64,000 nucleotides of DNA, from the NCBI GenBank assembly GCA_963576475.1, contig OY754978.1, positions 14,948,218-15,012,217 of the forward strand, read 5' to 3'. This stretch comes from Molanna angustata. Taxonomy: Eukaryota; Arthropoda; Insecta; Trichoptera; Molannidae. The position numbers and the translations under genes were made by a program. Shown piece by piece: positions 32,401 to 43,245 of this stretch (its first letter is position 1; each line of letters begins with the position of its first letter). The notes under the pieces were generated by a model. It saw only the letters and a list, made by a program, of their open reading frames with translations. It had not been told where the DNA came from and ran no database searches.

Positions 32401-35400
32401 TCGGATTCTTTTCCTCATATTTGGCACCCCAGATTTCTTTGGGCAATTTCACCTTTTGAATGTATTGTGGATCCGGCTCTGTGAATGTGTGTACTTAGTA
32501 TTACAGTGTCTTGTTTGTTAATCTATATGACATAATATTATTAAGATTCAAGGTAAGCCATTCATTGTACTTGTAGAGTCCAATTCAAAGGTGAGAGAAG
32601 ATTTTTAATCAAACATTGGCAATGTGAAGAGCCATAAGGAAATTTTTATTAATGAACAAAGTCCATTCACAGAATGAATATGGACAAAATTCATTTACTT
32701 ATAAAAAGCAAGTATAAATTTAATTTACGTGTGAAACCTGCAATATTTTTATAATGATATCATGTAAGTATACAATTTGTCTCTTTATAGGATGAACCAA
32801 AAAACACACGAGAATAAGAGTTAAAAAGATTATGTATAATAAATAAAACATAAGCTAAAATTAGGAGCTCATAGAATGAAATTAACAAGCGTCCGACGAA
32901 ATGAATAGAAGAAGAAAAAATGCTATATTAGTGGAGAGAGAGTGATAAATAAATAGATGAACTTTCTAAAAGCAAAACCCATTACTATACTAAAATTGAT
33001 TTCATAATTATTTGTTACCTGATAGAAATTTGATAAAAATAAAAACTAAATATTTGAAGCGAAATAAGAAATAACATGTTATTGAAAAAAAATATATTTT
33101 TTTATAGAACATGCATATGAACCAAATACTCTTAGCTCACCAATATTAAAATCAGTGATGCCAGAATAAAAAAAAAAGCAATACATATTTAAGCCACCAA
33201 GGTCATACATTAGTACCCAAAAAACAAGTTTTACATATTTTTACTTAACATAGCGATCTTGTAATCTTGTCTATCTAAAGTGAAAATATTTTTTTGTCTC
33301 TTTGATTCCTATTTTCTTCATAATGGTAACACACGGCTGTGGTAACCGGTGGTTATTTCACGCCCTAATATAATTTTTACAAAAAATAAACATAAAAAAA
33401 ATAAGAAATTTGTGTTCAAATTATGATGGATATTTAAATAAAATATAACTTACTGTCCCACAGTACAATTGATGGCTGCATCAGGTCGACAAGTGTCCAG
33501 AAAGTGGGGCCTCGGTTCTCCCACTATTACCTTTATTATATCCATCAGAGTGAGATTGAATATAAATGCCAGGAGGTATTCCCCGTACCAAAGTCTCACA
33601 TTTTGCAACGCAAACTGACATCTTGCGTTCTTCAGTGAGAGGGTTTCCGGTCGATATAAGATAAACTCAACTATTAATATCTGAAAAGACAGAAAGTAAA
33701 TAATTTAAATTTTATATTGACATTTTATTTATTTATTTATATAAATGCCCTAAATGGGCTTTTATATACACAATTACAAATTATTAAACATATGTTCATG
33801 AACCACGAAGCAAAATACATACACATATAATAATAAATAGGTATATATAATAACAAAAAAATATCAAGAAAAAATGTATAAATTTACAAAATATATAGGT
33901 AGAGACGTACAATACAAATAAAATTAAAGAAAAACAAGCGAAAGATTAAGAAAAAACAAGTAGAACTCAGAATTTATACAATCTTTAGAAGTCTCTCTTT
34001 ATATTCATATATTGAACATTTGTTGAGATATTGTTAGCATTTTATATAGAACAAGATTTATAATACTACAATTATTAATTATTACAAAGCAAAATGGTTT
34101 TCTTAATAAGAGGAATAAAAATAGTAGAACTACAATTTTGTACAAAGAATGAATCACAAATGTAGGTGTAGGAAACAAAATGTACACACATATGTGTTTT
34201 TTTGTCTACTATAATTTGCAGCATCATTTGTGAGATAATAATAATATACTGTGTTAATTAGCTTACAAATATATGTCATTTTAAGTAATCCATTCAAGTT
34301 ATGCAATAAAGCACTTTCATGTTAGAGTAAAGATTTTTTTTCAATTTTTGGGATGGTTCATGACTTTTTTAAATTTGAGATTCTGTTACCGCATGCATAC
34401 ACTTCATATTTAATTAGTTTCTAGAAACACAAAATAAAGTATTTTATATCTCGCCCCTCATTATTTTAGTTCTGTTGTCATTTACTTTGGTAAACAAATA
34501 ATACAATAAATTCTTTGTTCTTTTGTTAGCAAGTCACTTTTATATCGTTACAAATCATCATATTCTTCTTTTTCAGTCTATTTCTGTCCACTTCTGAATG
34601 AAGGAGGAGGCTCCATATGACTTAGAATGTTATATCAAGTGTCATGACACTTTCTATGTTGCTGCCCTTAACCCTAATCTGGAAGAGTTTTGCCAGGTTC
34701 ATACATAGTCCCACATTCTTGGAGGAGTAATTTATCTCTAGTATCATTAAGGCCAGCTCTTAAGGGTTGTTGCTTACCAGTACAATATAAAATCTATGTG
34801 GATTGCCATTTCTTTAAATAAATCTTTTCTTATGTTTACAGCTTTTTTTCATAAAATATACAAACTCACGTTTAAATAATAAAGAAAAAATAACAAACAT
34901 ATATTACAATTATTTTTGAATAAGTCAGCTCCTTCCAGTTTGATAATTGCTGTTCTAAAGAATAAAGTACTTTGTTGGTAATGTTTTTGTATATGAATAG
35001 TCACATTGCTTTTAACTACATTTATCAAAGTCCAACAACAAATTACACAGATATTTAAATCACATAAAAAGGTGCAGTGGTCAATTAAATAAAACAAAAT
35101 GCACATGTGATCTTGTACAACAATAAGAGGTTTAACTTGTGTGGGTTGTATACATTATTTTATTTATTACATTCTGGGAACAGACAGTTATTTACAATTT
35201 GTAGGAAAACATAAAACACAATATATATGTATATAAACAAAACCAGTAAAGTTCCCTTATGTTTTTATACAATCCAATAAGTAGCTAGGTTTACAAACGT
35301 ACAAACCTCTATTGAACAGGAAGGGAGAGGGAATAGGAGGATTGGAATAACCTCGAAAATTTTTCAATTTATCCTTAATCAATTATACCAGCAACAGCCT

Positions 35401-37149
35401 CACCTGGGATCTAAATTTACCAATATCATCATGAAAAATGTCCAGGGTTTGCGAATTATTTATGAATGTATTTTTTTATGAAATTGGTTCATGGGCATTG
35501 TACAGAAAACAGATGGTTTTTGTAAAATGAGATGATTTTATCAGTGCTTCTTTCGTATATATATTTACATATAGTTTCTTACCAGAGAAATCAGAACTTC
35601 TAAAACAATGTTTTAGTACAAATTTCAATTCACAGAAAAGCATTTTCTTAAATATATGATTAGATTGAATAAATTAGTGTGGAATTCAGTGACAGTAAAC
35701 ATATCAGTTTTTCGTTGTATTTAAAAGCATACTATTTATTATAAATGAAATTAAATTATAAAAATAACACAAAGTACATACAAAATGAACATGAATTTCA
35801 TTAGCCTTAGCGCTTTAATTAGACACAGCTAACATCCTCATCTTAATTTATATTCAATTAAAGGCAAAAAAATAATGAATTTAATGAATTCACTGTGTTA
35901 ACTATAAAACTTTGAAATTATTATATTTAAAATCTAGTATTCAACATAATAATATATTTAAGTTTCACTTACCATTATTAATGGAATTATTGCACTCCCG
36001 AGCAGAAGAAGGCCGATTGAAACAGTATCTCCGTCAAATTTGAAAGATATAGTCGGATCACCACAGTAAAAACCTCCATAATGATGTGGAATGTATCCAA
36101 GTTGGGAAAGTAACAAAGCAACAGCAACTGAAACAATAAAAAAATAAATAAAATCAATATTGCAGTCAAATATAGCCAATAATAAATGAACATGTGCGAT
36201 TAGATTCAACAAGGAGAAGCAACAAAATCTGCAATCAGCCAGTATTTAACGCAAGTTGTAGAACCAAACATGAGGTGATGTAATCTAATTGTTACATAGT
36301 GATTTTGAATGATAATTCTATACTTATTATCAAATGTTTTAGCCGCAAAGCTCCTCTTTTTTATGTTATAACCAAACTTATGAAATAAAATTCACACGGA
36401 AAACAAAATACTATAGCCGAGTGCCGAGGCGTTCTGGTGATCCCCAGCAGAAGAGAAATTTATTTATTTTCATTTCTCACGCAGACATTGCTTCTTTGGG
36501 CTTGAAACACTAGTTAGTTGGCAGAACTCGCCACTTGCGTAGGGTGCAAGGAAGTGTTTATTATTATTACATTCATTTTCATGGGATTATACTGAGTAAA
36601 GAATACACTTGTTAATAATAGTTACAGAAACAGTTGATAGTACTTAAAAAAATTACAAACAAGTGCAAAGGAAAATGATTAGATGTAAAATTAGGTAGGT
36701 ATAATTATGTACTAAATGTTGAATTTTTTAAGGATTTGAACACATATCTTCATGGATTTTAATGTAATATCTATTTCAAATATATTTATTTTAATATCAT
36801 CATATTTAAATCATGAAAATTAATAACACACCGGATAAAAAAACATTCAAAGCAAATTTATTTTTAGGTTATTTTGGATAATTTACACAATCGAAGAGCA
36901 AACTGTTATTTCACTTTAAAATACTGGGTAAACATTACAAAGGGAAAGTTTTATTTACCTATGTTTTATGCAGAAATTTTCTGTATTGAAATGTTGACAT
37001 ACGAAGAATTTATATTAATTTTAAGGAGAAAAGACATGAATACGTTTTGCGTGCAATTTATTTACTCAATCTTTAAATAAACGTTACTTATTTTACTTAC
37101 TAAAAGTCAATCTATTGAAGTGTATTCTATAGAAAATTTTGGATAACAT
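29251..37149 (-). CDS. PLPP-like gene 2: lipid phosphate phosphatase, wunen type (six exons, 300 aa)
   Basis: Model: complement of 29251-29424, 30161-30337, 30804-30924, 33454-33680, 35973-36127 and 37101-37149 (903 nt including stop). Predicted six-span PAP2-family enzyme acting on phosphatidate-type lipids at the plasma membrane. The first loop HYGGFYCGDP matches the family. C1 is KVIVGEPRP, C2 is SFPSGHTS (canonical), C3 is TRMTDHRHHWWDILAG, with Thr for the usual Ser but both His and the Asp kept. NCT sequon between C1 and C2. The C-terminal tail is Ser/Asp-rich. Intron phases equal those of gene 1, whose exons align one to one, so they are tandem paralogues. Exon 1 is the least certain part: it was chosen because it is the nearest ATG with a strong donor in the required phase. 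Confidence 0.85.
29425..30160. other. Intron 5 of gene 2 with a GC-richer block
   Basis: About 29640-29790 is much less AT-rich than the rest of the intron and open on the plus strand. No splice-compatible exon or known element was recognised in it. Confidence 0.4.
30161..30337 (-). CDS. PLPP-like gene 2, exon 5 (motif C3)
   Basis: Acceptor TTCTTTCAG and donor GTATGC; phase 0 both ends. Encodes CYLNARASSLAPRLACPV, C3 (TRMTDHRHHWWDILAG) and span 6. Confidence 0.87.
30804..30924 (-). CDS. PLPP-like gene 2, exon 4 (motif C2)
   Basis: Long T tract and TTTCAG acceptor, GTAAGT donor; exits in phase 0. Encodes SFPSGHTSLSVY with the catalytic His and the start of span 5. Confidence 0.88.
31815..31870 (-). 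repeat. Fragment of SINE family 2 (tail)
   Basis: The string AAATATTAATTTAACACGC..CCCAATAACAAGTT is shared with the SINE at 52.1 kb and, inverted, with 53.4 kb. Confidence 0.6.
32220..32481. mobile_element. Non-autonomous hAT-type element with 8-bp target duplication
   Basis: Begins CAGGGGCTGATCTGTTAAA and ends TGTGGATCCGGCTCTG. Perfect flanking octamers TGAATGTG at 32212-32219 and 32482-32489. 262 bp, no transposase; the interior GGCACCTGGCCCACC is GC-richer than the intron around it. Confidence 0.82.
33454..33680 (-). CDS. PLPP-like gene 2, exon 3 (motif C1)
   Basis: Acceptor TCTTTTCAG and donor GTAAGT; exits in phase 2. Carries span 3, C1 (KVIVGEPRPHF) and the NCT sequon. Confidence 0.87.
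33722..35972. other. Intron 2 of gene 2 with LINE-tail-like segments
   Basis: 33722-34190 starts with TTTATTTATTTATATAAATG, the expected look of a LINE 3' end on the minus strand. 35150-35600 has a similar TTTATTTATTACATT start. Neither shows a reverse transcriptase motif. The remainder is AT-rich spacer. Confidence 0.4.
35973..36127 (-). CDS. PLPP-like gene 2, exon 2
   Basis: Acceptor TTGTTTCAG and donor GTAAGT; exits in phase 0. Span 1, first outer loop (HYGGFYCGDPTISFKFDGD) and span 2. Confidence 0.87.
36360..36580 (-). mobile_element. Short LINE-tail fragment
   Basis: CGCCACTTGCGTAGGGTGCAAGGAAGTGTTTATTATTATTAC matches in parts the tail ends near 18440-18490 and 45790-45840. Lies in intron 1 of gene 2. 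Confidence 0.45.
37101..37149 (-). CDS. PLPP-like gene 2, exon 1 (proposed)
   Basis: ATG at 37149, 16 codons plus one base, then donor GTAAGT (phase 1, as in gene 1). It gives a basic N-terminus (MLSKIFYRIHFNRLTF) running into the first membrane span. It is five codons shorter than exon 1 of gene 1 and not obviously similar to it. Confidence 0.5.
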
Positions 37150-37330
37150 CGCGCAACACGAAGCGCTTACTTTCGCGTAAAATGACAGACGACACTAACC
37201 GGATGCAGACCGCGACTAACCAATCCTAACTTCACACCGGTTAGGTTACCAATAGAGGCGCTATTGTCGAGTCGTTTTTCTTCTTTTTGAAAAGTCGTAT
37301 AAAAGCATATCCGCTAAATGACGCATGTTG
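37150..37330 (-). promoter_or_regulatory. Likely promoter region of PLPP-like gene 2
   Basis: A GC-richer island directly upstream of the proposed start codon, with several CG dinucleotides (GCGCAACACGAAGCGC, ACCGGATGCAGACCGCG) in otherwise AT-rich DNA. No TATA box at the expected place. Confidence 0.4.
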
Positions 37331-38640
37331 TGAACATTTTAAACTTTTAAAAACGTGGAGGATAAAATATAGTTTTAAGTGGATACTTTTCGTTAATCCA
37401 AGGTTGTAGGGGAAAAATAATAATCATAATGATTAGGTATAATATTTTGTGACTGTACGTTGAAGAAAGTCAAACTTTATATAGGTACATGTTACAATTT
37501 CGAAATGAGGATCAAGGGGAAAAGAAAACTTTCATTGGAAAAACTCATTAAAAATGTAAAAAAATACATAACATACCTAGCGGTAAAAAAATATAAATTA
37601 TTCATTACTAATAGTAGAAAAAAATCTAAATACATTATTTGAAATTTTAAAAGATTTCTCAAATTCACGATCGTTTCTGGTGAAATTTTACCATTATCTG
37701 GTGAGAAATGTGCTGTGGCTGTGAAAAAAGTATTCAAGCTTTTATATATTCACCAAAAAGACCCAACCATATTACGAATATTGTCAATCACACCAAAAAT
37801 ATTTTCAGAATTCATTGTTTTAAAAAAATATTAAAATAAAACTGTGTTTTCTTCCAAAATAAAATCATAATTATTGAAAAATATCTATAAAGTGAGTGTT
37901 TTAAGCAAGTATATTTACTTATTTATTATTAATTTATAGAAGGGATTCAGTATTATTATGTAGATAATAGGTTTATTAAATACTCCTGGTATTATGCAAT
38001 CAGCAGTACAAATAACTCAAATATTCCGGTAGTGAGTGGTAAGTAAAAAAAAAAAACTCCACAAGTAAAATTATGTAGATAATATTTTTTCCTCGTCCGT
38101 GGGTAAAGTATGACGTGGACTATTGATTTCAATTTACGTCAGAAATAATATTTTTGTCCAAACACCAAAGTAAAAATGTAATGTCTATTCGCCGAACAAT
38201 GTAGGTAACCGGTTTTAGCATTTTTCCTGTAGGCCAACGTCTAATAAGGTGCTAAATGATAAATTTGTATCATAAGTAGGAACAGACATGACATTATGTA
38301 TAGATTTAATTAATTTAAAATTGATGAATGTAAGTATTACCTATTATTAATTATTATTTTTATGAAACTTTTGATTTTAGCGTTTGAAACATCGTTTATA
38401 TTGTAGAACACTATAATTATTTATGTACTTAATTTTAATTAATTTTATTCAATTTAATTAATTAATTCGTTAGTTTATTTATTCATTCATTTATTATTCT
38501 TAAAAGAACGATCGTGTCTCCTTAAAAGGGCCTATTCAAATAATAAAATTGAAAATAAGTAAGTAATAAAACTTATGTACCTACCTAAGTAGGTACTGTA
38601 AAAACTTGAAATAATCATATGAGTAGATAAGACAAAATGA
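37331..38640. other. AT-rich spacer, nothing recognised
   Basis: No gene, tandem repeat or element with a partner in the window. Confidence 0.4.
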
Positions 38641-38689
38641 CAATTCAAAGATGTTTTCCAAAGGATTGCCAACTAAAATTGGAGCCCGA

Positions 38690-38830
38690 ACCAAAACCAA
38701 GTGTTGGAAGATGGAAGACTTTAAGAAAGATGACATAAAGAGTGGCTAGAAACGTTTGCATGCAGTCTACCCAGGATACAGAGTTGTGAAGGGCCTCTGC
38801 TATGTTCATTAATAGAGGACTGAGAATTTT
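38690..38830 (+). mobile_element. Decayed LINE C-terminus
   Basis: The plus strand reads GRWKTLRKMT, a stop, then RVARNVCMQSTQDTEL, a stop and RASAMF, a degenerate form of the R-x-W...AQDRELWR end of insect reverse transcriptases. Two stops within 40 codons. Confidence 0.55.
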
Positions 38831-39236
38831 TTTTGTACAGTAAATATTTTTTCTGTAATTCATACTTAAACTGCAACACCATAAATCGAATATGCACCTT
38901 GTTCGAGAGGCAAATGATTCATCACTGGACCGCAAGGATATAAAAACTTATGAATTATGCAACATGTCATTTCCCGTAATTTAAAACAGATCCACACATA
39001 CAACGGACATGAGATGAAGCTTATCTTCCTACACAACATTGAATTGTTTTGCTGACGTATATGTAACTCTGTGTTAAAGTTGAAACAATAAAAGAGAGGA
39101 ATAATAATGTGATGTAGGTAGGTAGTTAATTAAATCATGACACAAGTAGTGTGTAGACAAATTGAAATGAATAAACTTGACAGTTGTCAGTTGATTTGAC
39201 TAAGCGCATTGTTTGTCTGTTCTCGTTCATAACCGG

Positions 39237-39354
39237 TATAAATTACGAGTCGGTTCACACGAACGATTGTTTTACAGCGATACCTAAAATACCACCTCAA
39301 GGAGCAGACAGACCGAATTAATTTTCGTTCGAAGGATCTAGAGTACCTACATAG
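39237..39354 (+). promoter_or_regulatory. TATA promoter with possible non-coding first exon
   Basis: TATAAATT at 39237-39244 is followed by a CG-containing stretch (GAGTCGGTTCACACGAACG) where initiation is expected, about 25-30 bp on. A strong splice donor, CATAG followed by GTAAGTATG, lies at 39354/39355. This has the layout of a core promoter and a short 5' untranslated exon. No coding exon that it could serve was recognised to the right. Confidence 0.35.
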
Positions 39355-39724
39355 GTAAGTATGTAATCTAAAATGATCCAGCCAGGCGAAGAGGCTTCGT
39401 TACTGAAAGTTTACTTCTATATTATCTGTGCGTAAGTATGGTGTATGATGTCGTTGCGGATTGTCGGCCCTTGGGTCAGCAGAGTAGGATGGAAATGTTT
39501 CATGGAGGCAGCTAAGACCCTACTTAGAAATTATTCTGCTTCTACATCAAAAAAGGTTTTGAACCGAAAAATAAGTAATCAAATAGAGTCTTTCATTCAA
39601 ATGAACTTAATAATATTATACTACGCTTTGAGCGAAGTAGAACTGGGTTCTATCCATTAATATCTCTGCTCGCCACTTCACTATAAATAAGTACCTAGTA
39701 GTTAATTTTCATAATTTTAATTTA

Positions 39725-40285
39725 TTGATTTATCGTTCAAGAGCATCTAATTTCTTAATGAATCGACAGTATTAAGCCAAGACGCGTATATGAAGGAACA
39801 TTTTGTATGGTGTAGTGGACTTTTTGTATGCCAAAAACACCAACTTAGAGGCTTCGTAGCATATAATATGTTCTTTATATATGGATGATTTCAAAATTTG
39901 AAGTAGAACATTTTATGTGTCTGTGTGTGCGTGTGTCCCTTATAACTTCTGATCCGCTGAATGCATAGAGCCTAAAATTACAGAAAATATTGAAAGTTAT
40001 ATCAACTTTTGAATTTTTACTTTATTTTTCCATATATTTAAAAAAAAAAACATACATACATACATACCATCATGCTGTTTTCATATTTAGGAAAAAATGA
40101 CTGACCTCCTATCTTGACATCTTGACATAATATATACCTACCTACATGTTTTATATAGAAAACAAAATATCTTAAAATATTTATTAATTTGTGTTTAAGT
40201 GTTTGTAGTTTGGTACGTTTTCTTCAATTATGCATAGATACTATCGCCAACAGTTGGATCTCATGTGTTACATGTTTCTAGTTTT
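39725..40285. mobile_element. TIR element, family M copy 2
   Basis: Shares GAATCGACAGTATTAAGCCA, CATTTTGTATGG.GTAGTGGACTTTTT and the end CAACAGTTGGATCTCATGTG with the copies at 9.4 and 59.2 kb. Confidence 0.68.
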
Positions 40286-40309
40286 ATCAATATTACATTT
40301 AGTTTACGT

Positions 40310-40560
40310 GTCCGGCTGGGTTAAACCCTGCCACTCTAATATGTGGCGACTTTTATCGCCTTGTCATTTGCCATAATCAAGTACCCAGGGGTGCACTTTT
40401 CCCCCGTCAGATGGTGATTCATCCTGGATTGCGCCGCAGACACATAGTAAAATTTTTGCAATAACTCATCAAAAAGACTTTGCGCTTGATGAGGGAAATC
40501 ACTCGATAATAAAATAAATATAGAGAGAAAGTAAGCAAAACAAGTAAAACATAAACAAAC
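40310..40560 (-). mobile_element. LINE 3' tail, CATCAAGC family
   Basis: On the minus strand CATCAAGCGCAAAGTCTTTTTGATGAG recurs at 53.7 kb as CATCAAGCACAAGGTTG...TTTTTGATGAGG. A short stem (CATCAA/TTGATG) is conserved in both. No reverse transcriptase is attached. Confidence 0.5.
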
Positions 40561-40630
40561 AAACATTCAGTAACAAAAAAATAAAACATGCAATTGAAAC
40601 AAATTTGGTCATTATATCATACACCATTTT

Positions 40631-41510
40631 TCTTCTTCAATGGCTCTACAGCGCATAACGAGCCTTGGCCTCCAGAAACTTCCTCCTCCAATCTTCCAAT
40701 CGCAGCCTCGGTCTTTTGCCACCTGTGGGTGCCCTCTAAGAATCTTTTTGGTACCCGCTATGATGGCATTTTCTGAACATGCCCGGCCCATCTCAGCCTG
40801 CTTAGTCATATATATATGTTCAGATAGTTTGGGAGCTATATATAATATGTTGTACTTAATCTAATGCTCCACGGGTTCCAGAGTTTTACGCAGCACTCTT
40901 CTTTCAAAGATATCCAGCATCTCCGCAGACTTTGCTGACAGTGTCCAAGCCTCGCACCCATATGATACAACAGTCCCGATGATTGTTGTATACAGGGTTA
41001 TTTTTGTCTTTCATTGGACACTTCTAGACCTGAACACTGGAAGTGGAGAAAAGAATGCTTTGTTACCTGTCGCTATTCACCTTTTTATTTATTTCTTCAT
41101 TATCTTTATTAATAGTTGAAATCAGGTACCTATGCAAATTTCTCTATAGTTTCAAAAGTGCACTTTTCCTTAAATGTTATATTACTTTGTAAAGCGTTTC
41201 TTGCATTGCTAATTTGCTTCATTATTTTGATATTATTTTCATTGATTTGCAAAGCCTATTTCTGCTGCTGCTGTTTCAAAGTGGTTCAAAGACTTCTTGT
41301 AGGGCTACGAGGGATCTTCCGACAATATTGAGATCATCTGCATAACCAACTCTTTGACTACTTTAAATATATAGTGGAGCTGGTAATTAATAAATTACTT
41401 TCTGATGACAGATTGAACGGCGTAGATACCAAGCCATCACCAATATTGAGACCCTGGGATACAACAAATTCTTCGGTTATCTCGCTGCCAATTTTTACCA
41501 TGAACCATTT
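40631..41510 (-). mobile_element. RTE-type LINE fragment including the YADD box
   Basis: Read on the minus strand from about 41500: ITEEFVVSQG then GDGLVSTPFNL (fingers/palm), VGYADDLNIVGRS with the catalytic YADD, then YTTIIGTVVSYGCEAWTLS and ERRVLRKTLEPVEH, then a C-terminus ending WKIGGGSFWRPRLVMRC. Reading frame changes several times and at least one stop interrupts it. It is 5'-truncated and dead. Confidence 0.8.
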
Positions 41511-42325
41511 AGATTTTTGAATGCATTATTATTATTATTTTTTTAATAATCTTTTATTTGGTTTGATTTATTTGGGAGGCAATTGAAACCAAAATAAATG
41601 TAATCGTTTTGTATTAGTTGTCTTGTATTAAATAAAAAATAGCAGACAAGTCTTAAATACGAGTCTTCTATTACTATAGACTAGTTAGTTCTACTCGAGC
41701 GAGTAGTTACTCGTTAGTGTAAACAAGGCATAACTAGTAGATAGGTACCTATGTAATACTACTAATACATAACACGAGAAAATGTTATGCCTAAAATAAA
41801 TGATGAGCTTGGAGCCTGTTGAATAAAGAAGTATCGTGAACATCATTTGGATATCATTTATATCATGTATCATTTGGATAAGATCTCGTTTTAATTTAGA
41901 CAAATGAAAACATGAAATGATAGAATGAAATACATATGTATGTACGTAACGGGTTGTACCTTTGACGGTCAATGTCACGTTTTGTTTGTCTGACTCTGTC
42001 GGAAGTACGGAGACATGTTTCATAATCAGAGCAATCACAGTTCATCAGTCCTGGTTGTGGGACGTCAGGAGTAGGGAGTCAGGACATTAGGAAGTGGATG
42101 TTCCTGTTCGTGCACTTTAATATACATTATTTATTACAATCATTGTGGGACCTGTCCAACTCTATAATCTTCTTTGTAACCAACTATAGGAGGCTGCTAA
42201 TAATTTATCACCATTATAACTTGCATGTTATTTAATATACATATAATCAGGGCTATCGTACTGTACATTGCGTAATAAAAAAACATCAATACTATTTATT
42301 ATCTCCTGTAAGAGCCGGGAAATCG
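41511..42325. other. Spacer, nothing recognised
   Basis: No gene or recurrent element seen. Confidence 0.4.
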
Positions 42326-42699
42326 ACAGTGATGGGCAAACGCAAGATCAAGACCAAGACCGAGTTGGTCTTGGTCTTGTAACCCCGGTCTTGGTCTTGC
42401 ATACCCAGTGTTAGTTTTGGTCTTTCAGATTATAAAAAAATGCTGTTAAAATGTAATAATAACAATGAAATATGATAAAAAAAACCGCCAAATTTTAGTA
42501 CTATGTCGATATTACGCAGTTAGTTGCTTACTTAATCAAAAATAAATAAGTTGATAAAATTTTGCGAGACCGCAAGATGCATTAAATCTTGCAAGACTCT
42601 CGGCCTTTTAAAGTCTGGTCTTGGTCTTGCAGAGACACATGCGGTCTCGGTCATACAAGTATCACAATATTAAGACCAATACTGCAAGACTTGCTCATT
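42326..42699. mobile_element. hAT-like element filled with GGTCTT repeats
   Basis: Starts CAGTGATGGGCAAACGCAAG, a hAT-style terminus. The interior consists largely of GGTCTT/AAGACC words in both orientations (GGTCTTGGTCTTG, AAGACCAAGACC). The right end GCAAGACTTGCTCATTTT is a degraded inverted copy of the start and runs into a LINE fragment. Confidence 0.6.
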
Positions 42700-42925
42700 T
42701 TCATTTTCATTCATCCTTTTCCTCATGACTGAGGATAGCGGCTGTAGTCTGTCGCCACACGTATGGCCCGCCTCCATGCCAATCTGTTTTGGGCTGAACG
42801 CAGAGCACCAGTCACCGAAGACCCCATTGTGGACTTAACCAAATCGCTCCATCTGGTCGGTGAGCGACCACGAGATCTCCGTCCCTCCACGCTGCCCATT
42901 ACTAGTAATCGAAAATACATGAGGA
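42700..42925 (-). mobile_element. LINE C-terminus fragment
   Basis: Minus-strand frame: GSVEGRRSRGRSPTRWSDLV, then GALRSAQNRLAWRRAIRVAT. This is the RGRSPTRW...A..R..WRR pattern of the end of non-LTR reverse transcriptases, same type as 21.0-21.2 kb. Confidence 0.75.
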
Positions 42926-43245
42926 AAAAAATATCTCAAATATTTCAGCAATGAGTTTTACCACGCATTCTGAATGTTTCCTTTTTAGGTGAGAATATAC
43001 TGGTGTATGTGGATATGTTTTAATAATAATATGTTAAATAAATAAAGTAATAAAAAATATGTAGGTAATGTAACTACCAACATGAAAATAACTGTTACTA
43101 AAAAATGTAAATGAAATAAAATCGAGTAAAAGAAAATGTTTGAGTATGTTTTGAAAATATATACGTAAATTAGTCTACTACTGCTGTATGTATCTGTTGA
43201 TGAATTGTTAACCACTAAACTAAGTTTTAATACCAATATATTCTA

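Larger units (their letters stand above)
30925..33453. other. Intron 3 of gene 2
   Basis: 2.5 kb, AT-rich. Holds a hAT-type element (32220-32481) and a SINE tail fragment (about 31815-31870). Nothing else recognised. Confidence 0.5.
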
